Shown here: positions 54,675 to 63,451 of the stretch, in pieces
Position numbering within the stretch: position 1 is the first letter of the stretch
Layout of the letters: each line of letters starts with the position of its first letter
Origin: Chthonomonas calidirosea T49
Lineage (GTDB): Bacteria > Armatimonadota > Chthonomonadetes > Chthonomonadales > Chthonomonadaceae
Direction of reading: 5' to 3'
Assembly (NCBI RefSeq): GCF_000427095.1
Contig: NC_021487.1
Location: 2,961,241 to 3,025,240 of the forward strand
DNA: 64,000 bases
Made by a program: the position numbers and the translations under genes
Notes under the pieces: generated by a model
What the model was told of the DNA's origin: nothing
Seen by the model: the letters and a program-made list of their open reading frames with translations, nothing else
Database searches by the model: none

Positions 54675-55290
54675 AGAGGGCGTTTAAAAAGATAGACAAA
54701 CTATTCGATTCCGGAATGTACAAAAAGAAACCTTCTAAGTCGGTCTCGCGCTGTTCCATGTTGGTAACAATGGTCAGTGCGTCTGTTTGTAGGGTGCCAG
54801 TAGCTGCCAGCATCGAGGCAAGGCTTGAGAGAATGCTGGCGGTGACGTCGCAGGCGAAAGCCGGTGGGGTGGTGAACAGGGTTAGGCCGGTAAGTTCGCT
54901 GATGGCCATAAGGAACGAGGAGACGATGATGTTCCCCAGCTCCATGAGGGCGGAGCACTCTAATTCTCCTAACACCTTTGTGGTGCCAAGCGGCTGTCCT
55001 AAAAGCCTGTCGGCCGTTTTGAGAGCCCCTTCTTGAGAAAGAAGAAAGGCAACGTGTCCCGGAGCATCGCCCTCCACCGCTAAGTAGATGCCGATGGCCT
55101 CGTCCTCCGGTCTGCACAGGATCTCAAGGAAATGAGAAAGCGGCACGATATCCACACACGGCACATGCATGCCGATGCGCCAATCGGTGAGCGTCGCCAG
55201 TGCCGTTACCGCGTGCCCTGTTCCGATATTGGCGATCTCGCGGATGGCATCGAGCTGTTCTGATGTTAGTTTTAGGCAAGTTGTGTTCAT
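54652..55290 (-). CDS. cheC: CheC chemotaxis phosphatase
   Basis: 212 residues with two active-site helices, AIREIANIGTGHAVTALATL near 17 and SALMELGNIIVSSFLMAISE near 120, the hallmark of CheC rather than CheX. It dephosphorylates CheY-P and is stimulated by CheD, the next gene, with which it overlaps. GGAG lies eight bases before the ATG at 55290. A frame running far upstream to 55875 is only coincidental extension. First gene of the cheC-D-R-Y-X operon. Confidence 0.9.
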   Translation of the reverse strand: MNTTCLKLTSEQLDAIREIANIGTGHAVTALATLTDWRIGMHVPCVDIVPLSHFLEILCRPEDEAIGIYLAVEGDAPGHVAFLLSQEGALKTADRLLGQPLGTTKVLGELECSALMELGNIIVSSFLMAISELTGLTLFTTPPAFACDVTASILSSLASMLAATGTLQTDALTIVTNMEQRETDLEGFFLYIPESNSLSIFLNALYGERPIE

Positions 55291-55551
55291 GGCGCTGACT
55301 CCGGCGAAATTTTCGGCCCAAGCTGTCCTCTCATTGAGGGTGTTTGGACGAGGAAACCGGATTTTTGGCCAAAATCCGGTAGCTTTGCGAGGAATAGTGA
55401 AGAGGATGTTAGAAAAAAGCTCTTTGCTATAGGGTCGGAAGGAAAGTCGGCGCAATGGAAAGAACAAAAAGAACAAAACCATTACGAACCTCTTGCAGCG
55501 AAAAACGTCTCTATAGGCAGGAGAAGACATTTTTTCAAAAGGAATGTAAGA

Positions 55552-57498
55552 ATGTTTCTTCAGTATCCTCGGCAAAAACCCCGTCGAACTGTGCGCGTGG
55601 GAGCGACAGTGGCTTTGATAGGGTGGCTGGCATATCCTGTATGGGCCCGACAGGCTCCTCCGGTTACCCTTTCTGAAACGCCGCGGGCATTTGTCCTCTC
55701 TAACGGTATCCTTACAGTGCAGATCGATAAGTACAGCGGCAACATCACCTCCTGGAAGTATAAAGGCCTGGAGCTGATGAGCCGTGAGCAGGGCTACTGG
55801 TCGCAGGTGGGAAGCACCCGCCATTTTGGAGCTAAACGGATGGCATTGGTGCGCGTCAGCCCTGCTGCCTCGCACGGCGCCGAAGTTGAAGTGGCCGTGC
55901 GCGCCCTATATGACGCGCACAACCCCTCCGATCAGTTGCCAGTGGATGTGGAGTGGCGCTACACCCTGTTTCGAGAAGCTTCCTGGCTTTACGCAAGCGC
56001 CCTGTGGCATCATCCGCCAAGCTACCCTTCTTTCTCGGTGGGTGAGGCGAGGATGTGTCTTAAGCTCAACCCCGCCGTTTTCGACTATTTGGTGGTGGAT
56101 GCCCAGCGCCAGCAAAAGATGGCTACTGGTTACGATTGGGATCATGGTATACAGTTGAACCTGAAAGAGGCACGGCGCCTAACGACCGGTGTGCGAGCTG
56201 GTGAGGTGGAACATAAGTACGACTATGCCGCCGTGCTCTACCAGACGCCGGCTTACGGCTGGACAAGCACACACGATGGAGTGGGCTTTTGGATGATCAA
56301 TCCGAGCTTTGAATACCTTAGTGGGGGGCCGACACGACCGGAGCTGACAGGGCACGTAGACACGGTGTTGTTGAATATGTGGCTTAGTAGCCACTACGGA
56401 GGAAGCTGGCTCGCCATAGACAAAGGGGAGGATTGGACGAAGTTTGTAGGGCCTTTTGTGCTGTATGTGAATAGTGGTTCGACCCCACAGGCGATGTGGC
56501 ACGATGCACTCCATCGGGCGGCCTTGGAGAAGGCGAAGTGGCCCTATCCATGGGTAGACGATCCGAACTATCCTTCCGCCTCTCACCGCGGCACCGCTGA
56601 CGGCCAGATCCTTGTGCACGATCCCTACCATCCCCATTTAGAAGTTCGAGATATGTGGGTCGGGCTCACCGCTCCGGACTATCCCGCGCATCAGCCGGTC
56701 GGTTTCCCACCCATGGTGGATTGGCAGCGCGATGCAGCCCACTATCAGTTCTGGGTTCAGGCAAACCGCGACGGCTCCTTTCGTATACCAAACATTCGGC
56801 CTGGCCACTATACCCTCCACGCGTTTGCAACCGGAGTGCTCGGAGAGTTTGAGAAAACGGACATCTCCATTAACGCGGGAGAGACGCTCCATCTGGGCCG
56901 GTTGATCTGGATTCCAAAGTATTATGGGAAGCCTTTGTGGGAGATAGGCGTGCCTGACCGAACGGCGAGAGAGTTTCGGCATGGAGATCACTACTGGCAG
57001 TGGGGCCTGTACTATCTCTACCCTAAGGAGTTTCCTCATGGAGTTCAGTTTGTTATAGGGAAAAGCGACTGGCACCGCGATTGGAACTACTGTCAACCGC
57101 CCATCATCTATGGTGACCCAGAGTGGGGCACGGTATGGCAGGTGGCCGACAGCATATGGTCTATCTACTTTACGCTGCCGAAAGCGCTTGCAGGAAAGGC
57201 CTACCTACGGTTGGCTTTTTGCGGTAGCCGCCAGGGAACGCATATTACCGTGCTCGTCAATGGAAGGGTTGTAGGAGACACTGGCCCGCTTCCTGATTCG
57301 GGAGTGATGCATCGAGATGGGATACAGGGCTACTGGTGCGAGCGCGACGTTGCATTCGACGCCTCTCTCCTGAAGGCTGGCCAGAACGTTATTCAACTGA
57401 AACTGGAAGCCCACGATTGGCCGCAAGGCGTGCTTTACGACTATCTGCGGTTGGAGGTCTCTCCAACCACTTCAATCCTCACCGGCGCAAGAGAGTAA
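55552..57498 (+). CDS. Secreted rhamnogalacturonan lyase (PL4-like)
   Basis: 648 residues. A signal peptide (VGATVALIGWLAYPVWA) is followed by a beta-sandwich catalytic domain (FVLSNGILTVQIDKYSGNI near 44, EWRYTLFREASWLYASAL near 135, then EHKYDYAAVLYQTPAYGW). A middle fn3-like domain has QFWVQANRDGSFRIPNIRPG, and the C-terminal CBM-like domain runs from GDPEWGTVWQVADSIWSIYF to the end. This three-domain order is that of PL4 rhamnogalacturonate lyases, which split pectin backbone by beta-elimination. AAGGAATGTAAGA precedes the ATG. Divergent from cheC. Confidence 0.88.
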   Translation: MFLQYPRQKPRRTVRVGATVALIGWLAYPVWARQAPPVTLSETPRAFVLSNGILTVQIDKYSGNITSWKYKGLELMSREQGYWSQVGSTRHFGAKRMALVRVSPAASHGAEVEVAVRALYDAHNPSDQLPVDVEWRYTLFREASWLYASALWHHPPSYPSFSVGEARMCLKLNPAVFDYLVVDAQRQQKMATGYDWDHGIQLNLKEARRLTTGVRAGEVEHKYDYAAVLYQTPAYGWTSTHDGVGFWMINPSFEYLSGGPTRPELTGHVDTVLLNMWLSSHYGGSWLAIDKGEDWTKFVGPFVLYVNSGSTPQAMWHDALHRAALEKAKWPYPWVDDPNYPSASHRGTADGQILVHDPYHPHLEVRDMWVGLTAPDYPAHQPVGFPPMVDWQRDAAHYQFWVQANRDGSFRIPNIRPGHYTLHAFATGVLGEFEKTDISINAGETLHLGRLIWIPKYYGKPLWEIGVPDRTAREFRHGDHYWQWGLYYLYPKEFPHGVQFVIGKSDWHRDWNYCQPPIIYGDPEWGTVWQVADSIWSIYFTLPKALAGKAYLRLAFCGSRQGTHITVLVNGRVVGDTGPLPDSGVMHRDGIQGYWCERDVAFDASLLKAGQNVIQLKLEAHDWPQGVLYDYLRLEVSPTTSILTGARE

Positions 57499-57608
57499 TG
57501 CCATTCACACCACTATTTCACACGATAGTCTTGCCTTTACGGTCTCAACCCTTACCGAGCCTTCTTGGCCCTCTGTCTGCCTATCTCCTTAACTTACTTT
57601 GAGTTCCT

Positions 57609-58367
57609 TTAGAGGTTGGGGGGAGTCGGGTTTGGATCGGGAGTGGGCTTGCCGCCGTTGGAGAGCGGTAACGTCGTTGTTGGCGGGTTTGGGGTGGTAT
57701 CGGAGGGTACTGTGGCCGTAATGGATTGCGGCGTGATGTTGGCGGCAGCGCCCGCCACGGTGAAGGTTCCATCTGCGTTGACCGTAGCGACCCCTCCATC
57801 TAAAATAAGCGTAGGAAAGATGGCGAGGAGGTTGCCTTGGGCATCGTAGACCTGGGCTTTGTAGAGGGGTGCGTTTCCAGATGGATTCGACACTTGGGTA
57901 ATGGCGATTTTGGCCACGTTGGCCGCATTAAAGTTGGCCGGTAGGAGGGCGATAACGACCTGGGTGGGGCGATTGTTGGCCAGTAAGAAGGAGAAGTGTT
58001 GGCTTTGCAGCGACGTGTCGTTGGGCTGTACCTGGATGGTGACTGGGCTTTCGACGCTGCCGGTCGGAATGCCGTTGATGGCGAACTGCCCGTTGGAATC
58101 GGTATAGACGCGATAAGAGAGAAACTGTCCGTTTGGCGTTGAGGTAGTGATGGTGACCGTGGCGTCGGGCACAGGCGCTGTGGGGTTGGCCGCCTGAATC
58201 ACCTGGCCAAGCACGGCACTGCGCCCTGGTGGAATGCCTCCGCCGGTGAACGAGCTAATGCCTCCGCCACAGCCATCGAGCAGAAAGGCGATCACGCTCC
58301 ATATCAGTGCCAATAGCACCTTGCTGCTTTTCCATATCCTGTTTTGTTGGACACCGGCGGGGGTCAT
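57609..58367 (-). CDS. Lipoprotein with carboxypeptidase-regulatory-like domain
   Basis: 252 residues. A signal helix (LLALIWSVIAFLLDGCGGG) ends in a lipobox LLDGC. Residues 50-130 resemble a CarboxypepD_reg beta-sandwich (VPDATVTITTSTPNGQFLSY, then TDSNGQFAINGIPTGSV). The end is Pro-Thr-Asn-rich (TPDPNPTPPNL), like a flexible tail. Surface-attached, function unknown. AAGGA precedes the ATG, and the stop of the XRE-TPR gene is 13 bases upstream, so the two are co-transcribed. Confidence 0.75.
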   Translation of the reverse strand: MTPAGVQQNRIWKSSKVLLALIWSVIAFLLDGCGGGISSFTGGGIPPGRSAVLGQVIQAANPTAPVPDATVTITTSTPNGQFLSYRVYTDSNGQFAINGIPTGSVESPVTIQVQPNDTSLQSQHFSFLLANNRPTQVVIALLPANFNAANVAKIAITQVSNPSGNAPLYKAQVYDAQGNLLAIFPTLILDGGVATVNADGTFTVAGAAANITPQSITATVPSDTTPNPPTTTLPLSNGGKPTPDPNPTPPNL

Positions 58368-58380
58368 CGTCCAAATCCTT

Positions 58381-60171
58381 CTAACGCTCTACACGATCCA
58401 ACAGGGGAGGCCAGCTCGTCTGTTCCAGAAAGGCTTCTCGTTCCTGACGACGATTTTGACTTAGTAGCAGATTGGCGTAGCCAGCGTACACGGCCAGGCA
58501 GTCCTCATTTTCGAGAAGGGTATCGGGCAGTTGAGCCTCCTGAAGGGCGCTGCGCAACTGGTTAAGCAGGCGGATGGCCTGATTCCAGTGATTTTCGACC
58601 TCTTGGAGGTTAGGGGCGGCACGATCGAGGCCAAGAAGTCCGAGGAGATGATGGGCCCGCCACGCCGCCTCTAGAAAGCCGGTCTCTTGGGCGAGGGCGA
58701 GGGCGCGCTCGCCCTGTTCTTGCGCTTGAGTCAGCGTCTGAGGATCTTTACTTTGCAGGCGTAGCGCCTCTGCCAAGCGAACACGCGCTAAGGCTTCGAG
58801 ATGGCGCGCACCGAGTTTGGAGGCGTCGTTCAAAGCTTGTTGGGCGGCTTCTCTTGCAGCGCTCGCTTGTCCCTCAGCGAGGTAGAGCCGTGTGGAGCGG
58901 AGCTGGCATTCGATGCTTGAACCGGCATAGCGTACCGAGGCAGCGACGGCATGGGCCTGCGCAGCATGATAGCGTGCCTCCGGAAGCCGTCCAGAAAGCC
59001 CTAGGTAGGCGTCGGTGAGGGCTAGCTGTGCGTAGAGCTCTGCTTGCCGGTCTCCTCGGGAGAGCGCTTGCGCCAACGCGTCCTTGCCGTGTTGAATCGC
59101 CGTATTAAAGTCGCCGGCTGCTGCAAAGAAGAGGCCGAGCCAGGCTCGACTCAGGGTCTCCCTCCGCTGGTCGCCGAGAAAGCGGGCAAGTTGCAGGGTG
59201 GCCGTCCAGCCGGTATGGGCTTCCTTCCATCGGCCGGTGGCAAAGTCTATCCACGCGAGGTCGAAACGCGCTTCCAGGTGTTGATCGGCGTTCCCCAGTT
59301 GTTCTGCTTCGTAGAGACAGGCTTCGGCGAGGGCGCGGGCGTTGGCGAAGTCGCCACAGGCCATATAGACGTTGCGTTGGTTTGTGTTCACATAGAGGCG
59401 GCCTATGCGCGCCTCAGAGCCATCGTCCTGTTCCAGAGCGTCGAGAACGCTGTTTGCCTCCTCAAAAAGACGCATGGCCTCGGCAAACTCTCCAAACTGT
59501 TCGTGCAGGCTGCCTAGGGCCAAAAGTCCGCGCCAACGTGCGGAAGGGAGGGTGCTGTTGGCAACGATAGAAAACTGCGCGCGAGCCTCCTCAATGCGCC
59601 CCAAGCCCCAAAGCGCTTTTCCTAAGCTCTGACGAGCGGCCAGCTCGGTTTGGATATCGCCAAGCTCAGAGGCTAGTGCAACGGCCCGGGTGAGGGCATC
59701 GGCGGCGCGAAGGTTCTCACCGCAGGCAAGAAGCGCGTTGCCAAGTTGCTCTTGAGCGCGCACTTGGGCTGCTCTGTCGCCAAGCTGGTCAGTGAGGGAG
59801 ACAATGCGTTCACAGGTGAGGACAAGAGCACGTTGATCGGGAGGGCCCGCCTGTGCTGTCGCTAGCTCTTGTAGAGCGCGAAGGCTTTCTGCAAGCCGTG
59901 TGGCGATAGGCTCCTGAGCCGATTCGGGCTTCTCTTCTGGGGCCTCTACCGTATCGGCGTAAAAGTAGGTAAGGGGCACGTTGCAGATGGCCGCAATCTG
60001 CTGAAGCCGATCGGGTTGAGCTAAGGTGCTACCGGATACATATTGGTAGATGAGCGCGCGCGAACAACCCAAACGGTTGGCCAACTCCTCCACCGTTAGC
60101 CCCGCACGTTCTACGGCCTGCTGTAGGCGTTTGCCCTGTTCGCGTCTACCCTCGCGTGTTCTTAAGTCCAT
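58381..60171 (-). CDS. XRE-type helix-turn-helix regulator with TPR domain
   Basis: 596 residues. The N-terminal HTH is LTVEELANRLGCSRALIYQY near residue 24, followed by an XRE-like end (ICNVPLTYFYADTVEAPEEK). The remaining 490 residues are tetratricopeptide-like repeats (VAQLGDRAAQVRAQEQLGNAL in style, for example LEARFDLAWIDFATGRWKEA), as in peptide-binding RRNPPA regulators. Ligand and targets are unknown. Start at 60171 because GAAGG lies six bases upstream; the longer frame to 60204 lacks a site. Followed by the lipoprotein gene, a possible effector. Confidence 0.82.
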   Translation of the reverse strand: MDLRTREGRREQGKRLQQAVERAGLTVEELANRLGCSRALIYQYVSGSTLAQPDRLQQIAAICNVPLTYFYADTVEAPEEKPESAQEPIATRLAESLRALQELATAQAGPPDQRALVLTCERIVSLTDQLGDRAAQVRAQEQLGNALLACGENLRAADALTRAVALASELGDIQTELAARQSLGKALWGLGRIEEARAQFSIVANSTLPSARWRGLLALGSLHEQFGEFAEAMRLFEEANSVLDALEQDDGSEARIGRLYVNTNQRNVYMACGDFANARALAEACLYEAEQLGNADQHLEARFDLAWIDFATGRWKEAHTGWTATLQLARFLGDQRRETLSRAWLGLFFAAAGDFNTAIQHGKDALAQALSRGDRQAELYAQLALTDAYLGLSGRLPEARYHAAQAHAVAASVRYAGSSIECQLRSTRLYLAEGQASAAREAAQQALNDASKLGARHLEALARVRLAEALRLQSKDPQTLTQAQEQGERALALAQETGFLEAAWRAHHLLGLLGLDRAAPNLQEVENHWNQAIRLLNQLRSALQEAQLPDTLLENEDCLAVYAGYANLLLSQNRRQEREAFLEQTSWPPLLDRVER

Positions 60172-60311
60172 ACCAAGCCTTCGATTCACAAGGCCAGGGG
60201 GCAAGGGGGGCTAGTTGGCTATCGAAAAAATCGGCAACTCGTGCTACACTTAGGGAGAAATCACTAACGTACGTATTATAACACGAACAGGCCCTCGCCG
60301 TCAACGGAGCG

Positions 60312-60359
60312 TAAAATAAAAAGGCCGCCTCCGCACAACGTTCCAGGGCTACGGAGGCG
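60312..60359 (-). terminator. Rho-independent terminator of the translin gene
   Basis: On the minus strand CGCCTCCG, an 18-base loop and CGGAGGCG, then GCC and TTTTTATTTT. Placed 50 bases after the translin-like gene and before the XRE-TPR gene. Confidence 0.82.
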
Positions 60360-60409
60360 ACTTGCCAAACGGCTAACACTTCAGAAAGGAGATCACGCAC
60401 TTTCTTTGA

Positions 60410-61069
60410 CTACGTTTCCGTTGATTGTGTTCCAAGCCCGTTTTGCAGAGACTGTTCTAGGGAGCTGCGAAGACGATTCTGGATGAAGGTGAGCGTAAGA
60501 TCGGCTCGACTTCGTTCAAGTACGGCGCGAAGGTTATCTACGGCGCGACGTAAACCCTCGGTCAGCGCGTCGGGGAAGTCGAAGGTGATGAGCAAGTCAT
60601 AGATGGCCTCCATCGAGTCGAGCACGCGGCTGGCAATGTCGAGCTGGTCTCGGCGAAGGCTATCGAGCAGATACCGCCGACTCTCACTGGCGGCCTCCGC
60701 GAGGCCGTGAAGATAGGCTGCCGATTCTACACCAAGCTCTTCAGGAGTGGGAAGTGGGGCTTCCATCACAATGGCGAGCATGGCCTCGGCCTCAACGTAC
60801 TCCTTTTGCGCATCGTGAATATAGCCGGAATAGAAGAGGTCGGGATAGGGCTTGAGAAGGGCATGCGCGGCGAAAAGCTTCTCGCGCGCCTCCTGAATAA
60901 GCTGTTTGGTGACGTCGAACTCCTTCCGATGGACGGCTCGGGTTGCGCGCGACGTGTATTGGATGATCTCTCGACATAAGCGCAACGTCTCTTCACGAGC
61001 CTGATTCTTTGCCTCGAAGTCGGCGCGCAGTCGTTGACCTACCGTTTCTAGCAAGGCCGAATAGTCCAT
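60410..61069 (-). CDS. Translin-family protein
   Basis: 219 residues, nearly all helical. Family marks include QAREETLRLCREIIQYTSRA near 20, AREKLFAAHALLKPYPDLFY near 55, SGYIHDAQKEYVEAEAMLAI near 75, PLPTPEELGVESAAYLHGLA near 105 and DSMEAIYDLLITFDFPDALT near 150. Translin forms ring oligomers that bind or cut single-stranded RNA in eukaryotes and archaea; bacterial members are unstudied. Start at 61069 (AAGGA nine bases upstream); a longer frame to 61210 has no such support. It is divergent from the PhyH gene. Some databases call this family 'haloacid dehalogenase' wrongly. Confidence 0.87.
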   Translation of the reverse strand: MDYSALLETVGQRLRADFEAKNQAREETLRLCREIIQYTSRATRAVHRKEFDVTKQLIQEAREKLFAAHALLKPYPDLFYSGYIHDAQKEYVEAEAMLAIVMEAPLPTPEELGVESAAYLHGLAEAASESRRYLLDSLRRDQLDIASRVLDSMEAIYDLLITFDFPDALTEGLRRAVDNLRAVLERSRADLTLTFIQNRLRSSLEQSLQNGLGTQSTET

Positions 61070-61223
61070 TTTCTTCTGTCCTTTTCTAAAAAAGTATTTT
61101 ACCTGGCTGTTTTGAAGGGCGATGCCGCCGATCTCAAGGCCCACGTCAGGAGCCTTCAAGAAAAAGCAGGATATCGTAAACCAAACGCGAAATCTACAAC
61201 ACAAAACCATGGGGGGTGCCGAG

Positions 61224-62021
61224 ATGAGCTACTTCCGTGTGGATGCAGACCAGGTAGCACGATTTGCAAGAGACGGCTACTTAATCGTTCACCAGCTGCT
61301 CGACGCCGAGGAGACGGAGCTGCTGCGTAAAATCGCCAAAGCGGATAGGGAGATTTTGGAGAAGCGTAGCGGAAGGCAAGATGCAGAAGGAAAAAAGGCC
61401 TTAATTATCTTGCATACCGATCTCCGAGACGATATCTACGGTGCCATTGTGCGTTCGCGGCGTATCGTAGACACAATGGAGCAGCTTTTGGGCGGCGAGG
61501 TCTACCATTGGCACCATAAGATGACCATGAAAGAGCCGTTTGAAGGTGGGGCCTGGGAGTGGCATCAGGACTACGGGTATTGGTACAACGACAACTGCCT
61601 TTTTCCCTACATGGCCAGCGTGCAGATCGCCGTGGACGCCTGCACCAAAGAGAACGGTTGCCTGCAGGTTATTCGAGGCTCCCATCTATTAGGGCGGCTC
61701 GATCACGGTCGGGTTGGTGACCAGACAGGGGCGGATAGAGAGCGGGTTGAGGCCGCATTGCAGCGCCTTGAGCTTGTCTACTGCGAGCTGGAGCCAGGGG
61801 ATGGGGTGTTCTTCCATTGTAACCTCCTCCATCGTTCCGATGCCAATAGAAGCCCACATCCTCGGTGGACTTTTCTCTGCTGCTACAACGCGGCCCGTAA
61901 CGATCCGTTCAAACCAGGGTGGTATCCCAACTATTCCCCCCTTGAAAAGTGGGACGATTCGCGCGTTAAGGAGGTGGGGCGTCGCCAGTGGGAGACCATG
62001 GTGGCGGCAACCACGGCTTAA
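61224..62021 (+). CDS. Phytanoyl-CoA dioxygenase family protein
   Basis: About 265 residues of the Fe(II)/2-oxoglutarate oxygenase fold. The iron ligands are His and Asp in GAWEWHQDYGYWYN near 115 and the distal His in GVFFHCNLLHRSDANRSPH near 200, followed by the Arg that binds 2-oxoglutarate. The family hydroxylates diverse small molecules. The substrate is unknown. Start at 61224; the ATG at 61209 (with GGGGGG after) is an alternative. It is followed by an SDR oxidoreductase in the same direction, 119 bases away. Confidence 0.85.
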   Translation: MSYFRVDADQVARFARDGYLIVHQLLDAEETELLRKIAKADREILEKRSGRQDAEGKKALIILHTDLRDDIYGAIVRSRRIVDTMEQLLGGEVYHWHHKMTMKEPFEGGAWEWHQDYGYWYNDNCLFPYMASVQIAVDACTKENGCLQVIRGSHLLGRLDHGRVGDQTGADRERVEAALQRLELVYCELEPGDGVFFHCNLLHRSDANRSPHPRWTFLCCYNAARNDPFKPGWYPNYSPLEKWDDSRVKEVGRRQWETMVAATTA

Positions 62022-62140
62022 TGTCGTTGTGCGTTTCCGAACACACGCTTGCCTTTAATAGAGGAAAGAAGCAAGAGGCGTTTCGTTGTGGCGTAGAACG
62101 CCTGAGGCATGGTTTGTAGAATGGGAATGGAGGCGAACGG

Positions 62141-62932
62141 TTGAGGCTAAGAAAGGAGAGACCACCCTCTTTGTTTCGACTCGATAACAAAGTAGCCGTG
62201 ATCACGGGGGCTGGATCGGGCATTGGAGAGCAGATAGCCGTCCTCTTTGCGCAGCAGGGCGCACACGTTGTGGTGGCCGATCGGGATGAGACGAACGGCC
62301 GTCGAGTTGTGGAACGCATAGGAGCCCAGGCGCTTTTCCTGCCGATGGACGTAACGGTCTCTCGAAGCGTGAAAACGGGTTTGGAGCAGATATTCGAGCG
62401 CTTCGGCCAACTCGATATACTGGTTAACAACGCTGGTGTCGGGTTTGTGGGCAGCGTAGAGGAGACGCCTGAGGAGGAGTTTGCACACCTGATGGGGGTG
62501 AATGTGGCAGGCGTCTTCCACGGTTGCAAGCATGCAGCTCCTTTAATGCTGCGGCAGGGCAAAGGAAACATCATTAACATCGCCTCGGTGGCAGGCCTGG
62601 TGGGCATCCCTCGACGCTTCGCCTACTGCGCTACCAAAGGTGCCGTGATCGCCATGACACGCCAAATGGCCGTGGACTACGCCAAGAAGGGCCTTCGGGT
62701 GAATGCGATTGCGCCCGGCACTGTGGAAACCCCCTTTGTGGAGAGCTACCTGCAGCGTTTCCATGCCGGGGAGATCGAGCAGACACGTGCCCAACTTCAT
62801 GCGCGCCAACCCATTGGACGTATGGGACGCCCAGAGGAGATCGCCTTAATGGCGCTCTATCTAGCTGCCGACGAATCGGAGTTCGTAACCGGTTCGGTGC
62901 TCGTTATTGATGGAGGCTGGACGGCGGCATAG
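62141..62932 (+). CDS. SDR-family oxidoreductase
   Basis: 263 residues of the classical short-chain dehydrogenase type. The NAD(P) loop is ITGAGSGIGEQIAVLFAQQG near 21, and NNAGVG follows near 97. The catalytic Ser lies in INIASVAGLVG and Tyr-Lys in YCATKGAV near 165. The end VTGSVLVIDGGWTAA is typical. Acidic Asp after the second strand (VVADRDE) suggests NAD rather than NADP. It could act on sugars or alcohols. The TTG start has GGAGG seven bases upstream. Possible partner of the preceding PhyH enzyme. Confidence 0.88.
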   Translation: MRLRKERPPSLFRLDNKVAVITGAGSGIGEQIAVLFAQQGAHVVVADRDETNGRRVVERIGAQALFLPMDVTVSRSVKTGLEQIFERFGQLDILVNNAGVGFVGSVEETPEEEFAHLMGVNVAGVFHGCKHAAPLMLRQGKGNIINIASVAGLVGIPRRFAYCATKGAVIAMTRQMAVDYAKKGLRVNAIAPGTVETPFVESYLQRFHAGEIEQTRAQLHARQPIGRMGRPEEIALMALYLAADESEFVTGSVLVIDGGWTAA

Positions 62933-63047
62933 CTGCCCTAAAAACGAAACCACCCGGCAAAGTTCCTCGTCAACCACTGCAGAAGGAGATGAAAAAGACT
63001 CTCAAGAATTAACTACCTGAGAGAAACGTTATCGAGAGGGAACGGGT

Positions 63048-63293
63048 ATGGGGGCAGCATCCTTGTTACAGTGGCAAACACTGATTTTCCTTTTGCCCTT
63101 TTCGATTTCCGCTCTGCTGCTATTGCTGGCTTCTCTGAGGTTAGGGCATCATGGAGGGCATCATGCCGGTGGTCATGCAACATTAGGGCATGCTCATGAT
63201 GTTGGCACTGCGATGGGGCATCAGGCGGTAGGGCCTGATGCTGGTGGGCACACGGTCAGTCATCAAGCGGAAAAGACGGCCCATGCGCCCTAA
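63048..63293 (+). CDS. His-rich single-pass membrane peptide
   Basis: 81 residues. The N-terminal half is a membrane helix (TLIFLLPFSISALLLLLASL) and the rest is rich in His and Gly (GHHGGHHAGGHATLGHAHDV, 14 His in 45 residues), able to bind metals. The layout resembles the N-terminus of YqiJ/OB-fold (NfeD-like) proteins, which have the same helix and His tail before further membrane segments, so it could be a shortened member. Start has GGAACGGGT upstream. No partner gene. Confidence 0.55.
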   Translation: MGAASLLQWQTLIFLLPFSISALLLLLASLRLGHHGGHHAGGHATLGHAHDVGTAMGHQAVGPDAGGHTVSHQAEKTAHAP

Positions 63294-63408
63294 AGACGGT
63301 CCGTCCCCTTAGGTTGCCGATCGGTTCGTCTATCTGATAGGCTTTCTCAAGAAACGAGGGTGGGTTAGAATTGCCTTCAAAGCGTTGAAAAACTCCTCCA
63401 AATGGGAG

Positions 63409-63437
63409 TTGCAATTTTCTGTAGATTGTGATACAAT
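63409..63437 (+). promoter_or_regulatory. Predicted promoter of tRNA-Ser
   Basis: TTGCAA at 63409-63414, a 17-base spacer and TACAAT at 63432-63437, 14 bases before the tRNA 5' end. Same -35 as at 3120 and 46927. Confidence 0.75.
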
Positions 63438-63451
63438 AGAAAAGCACGTAC

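Noticed and set aside
55291-55875. N-terminal extension of the cheC frame
   Set aside because: The long frame has no CheC similarity before the ATG at 55290, which has its own ribosome site.
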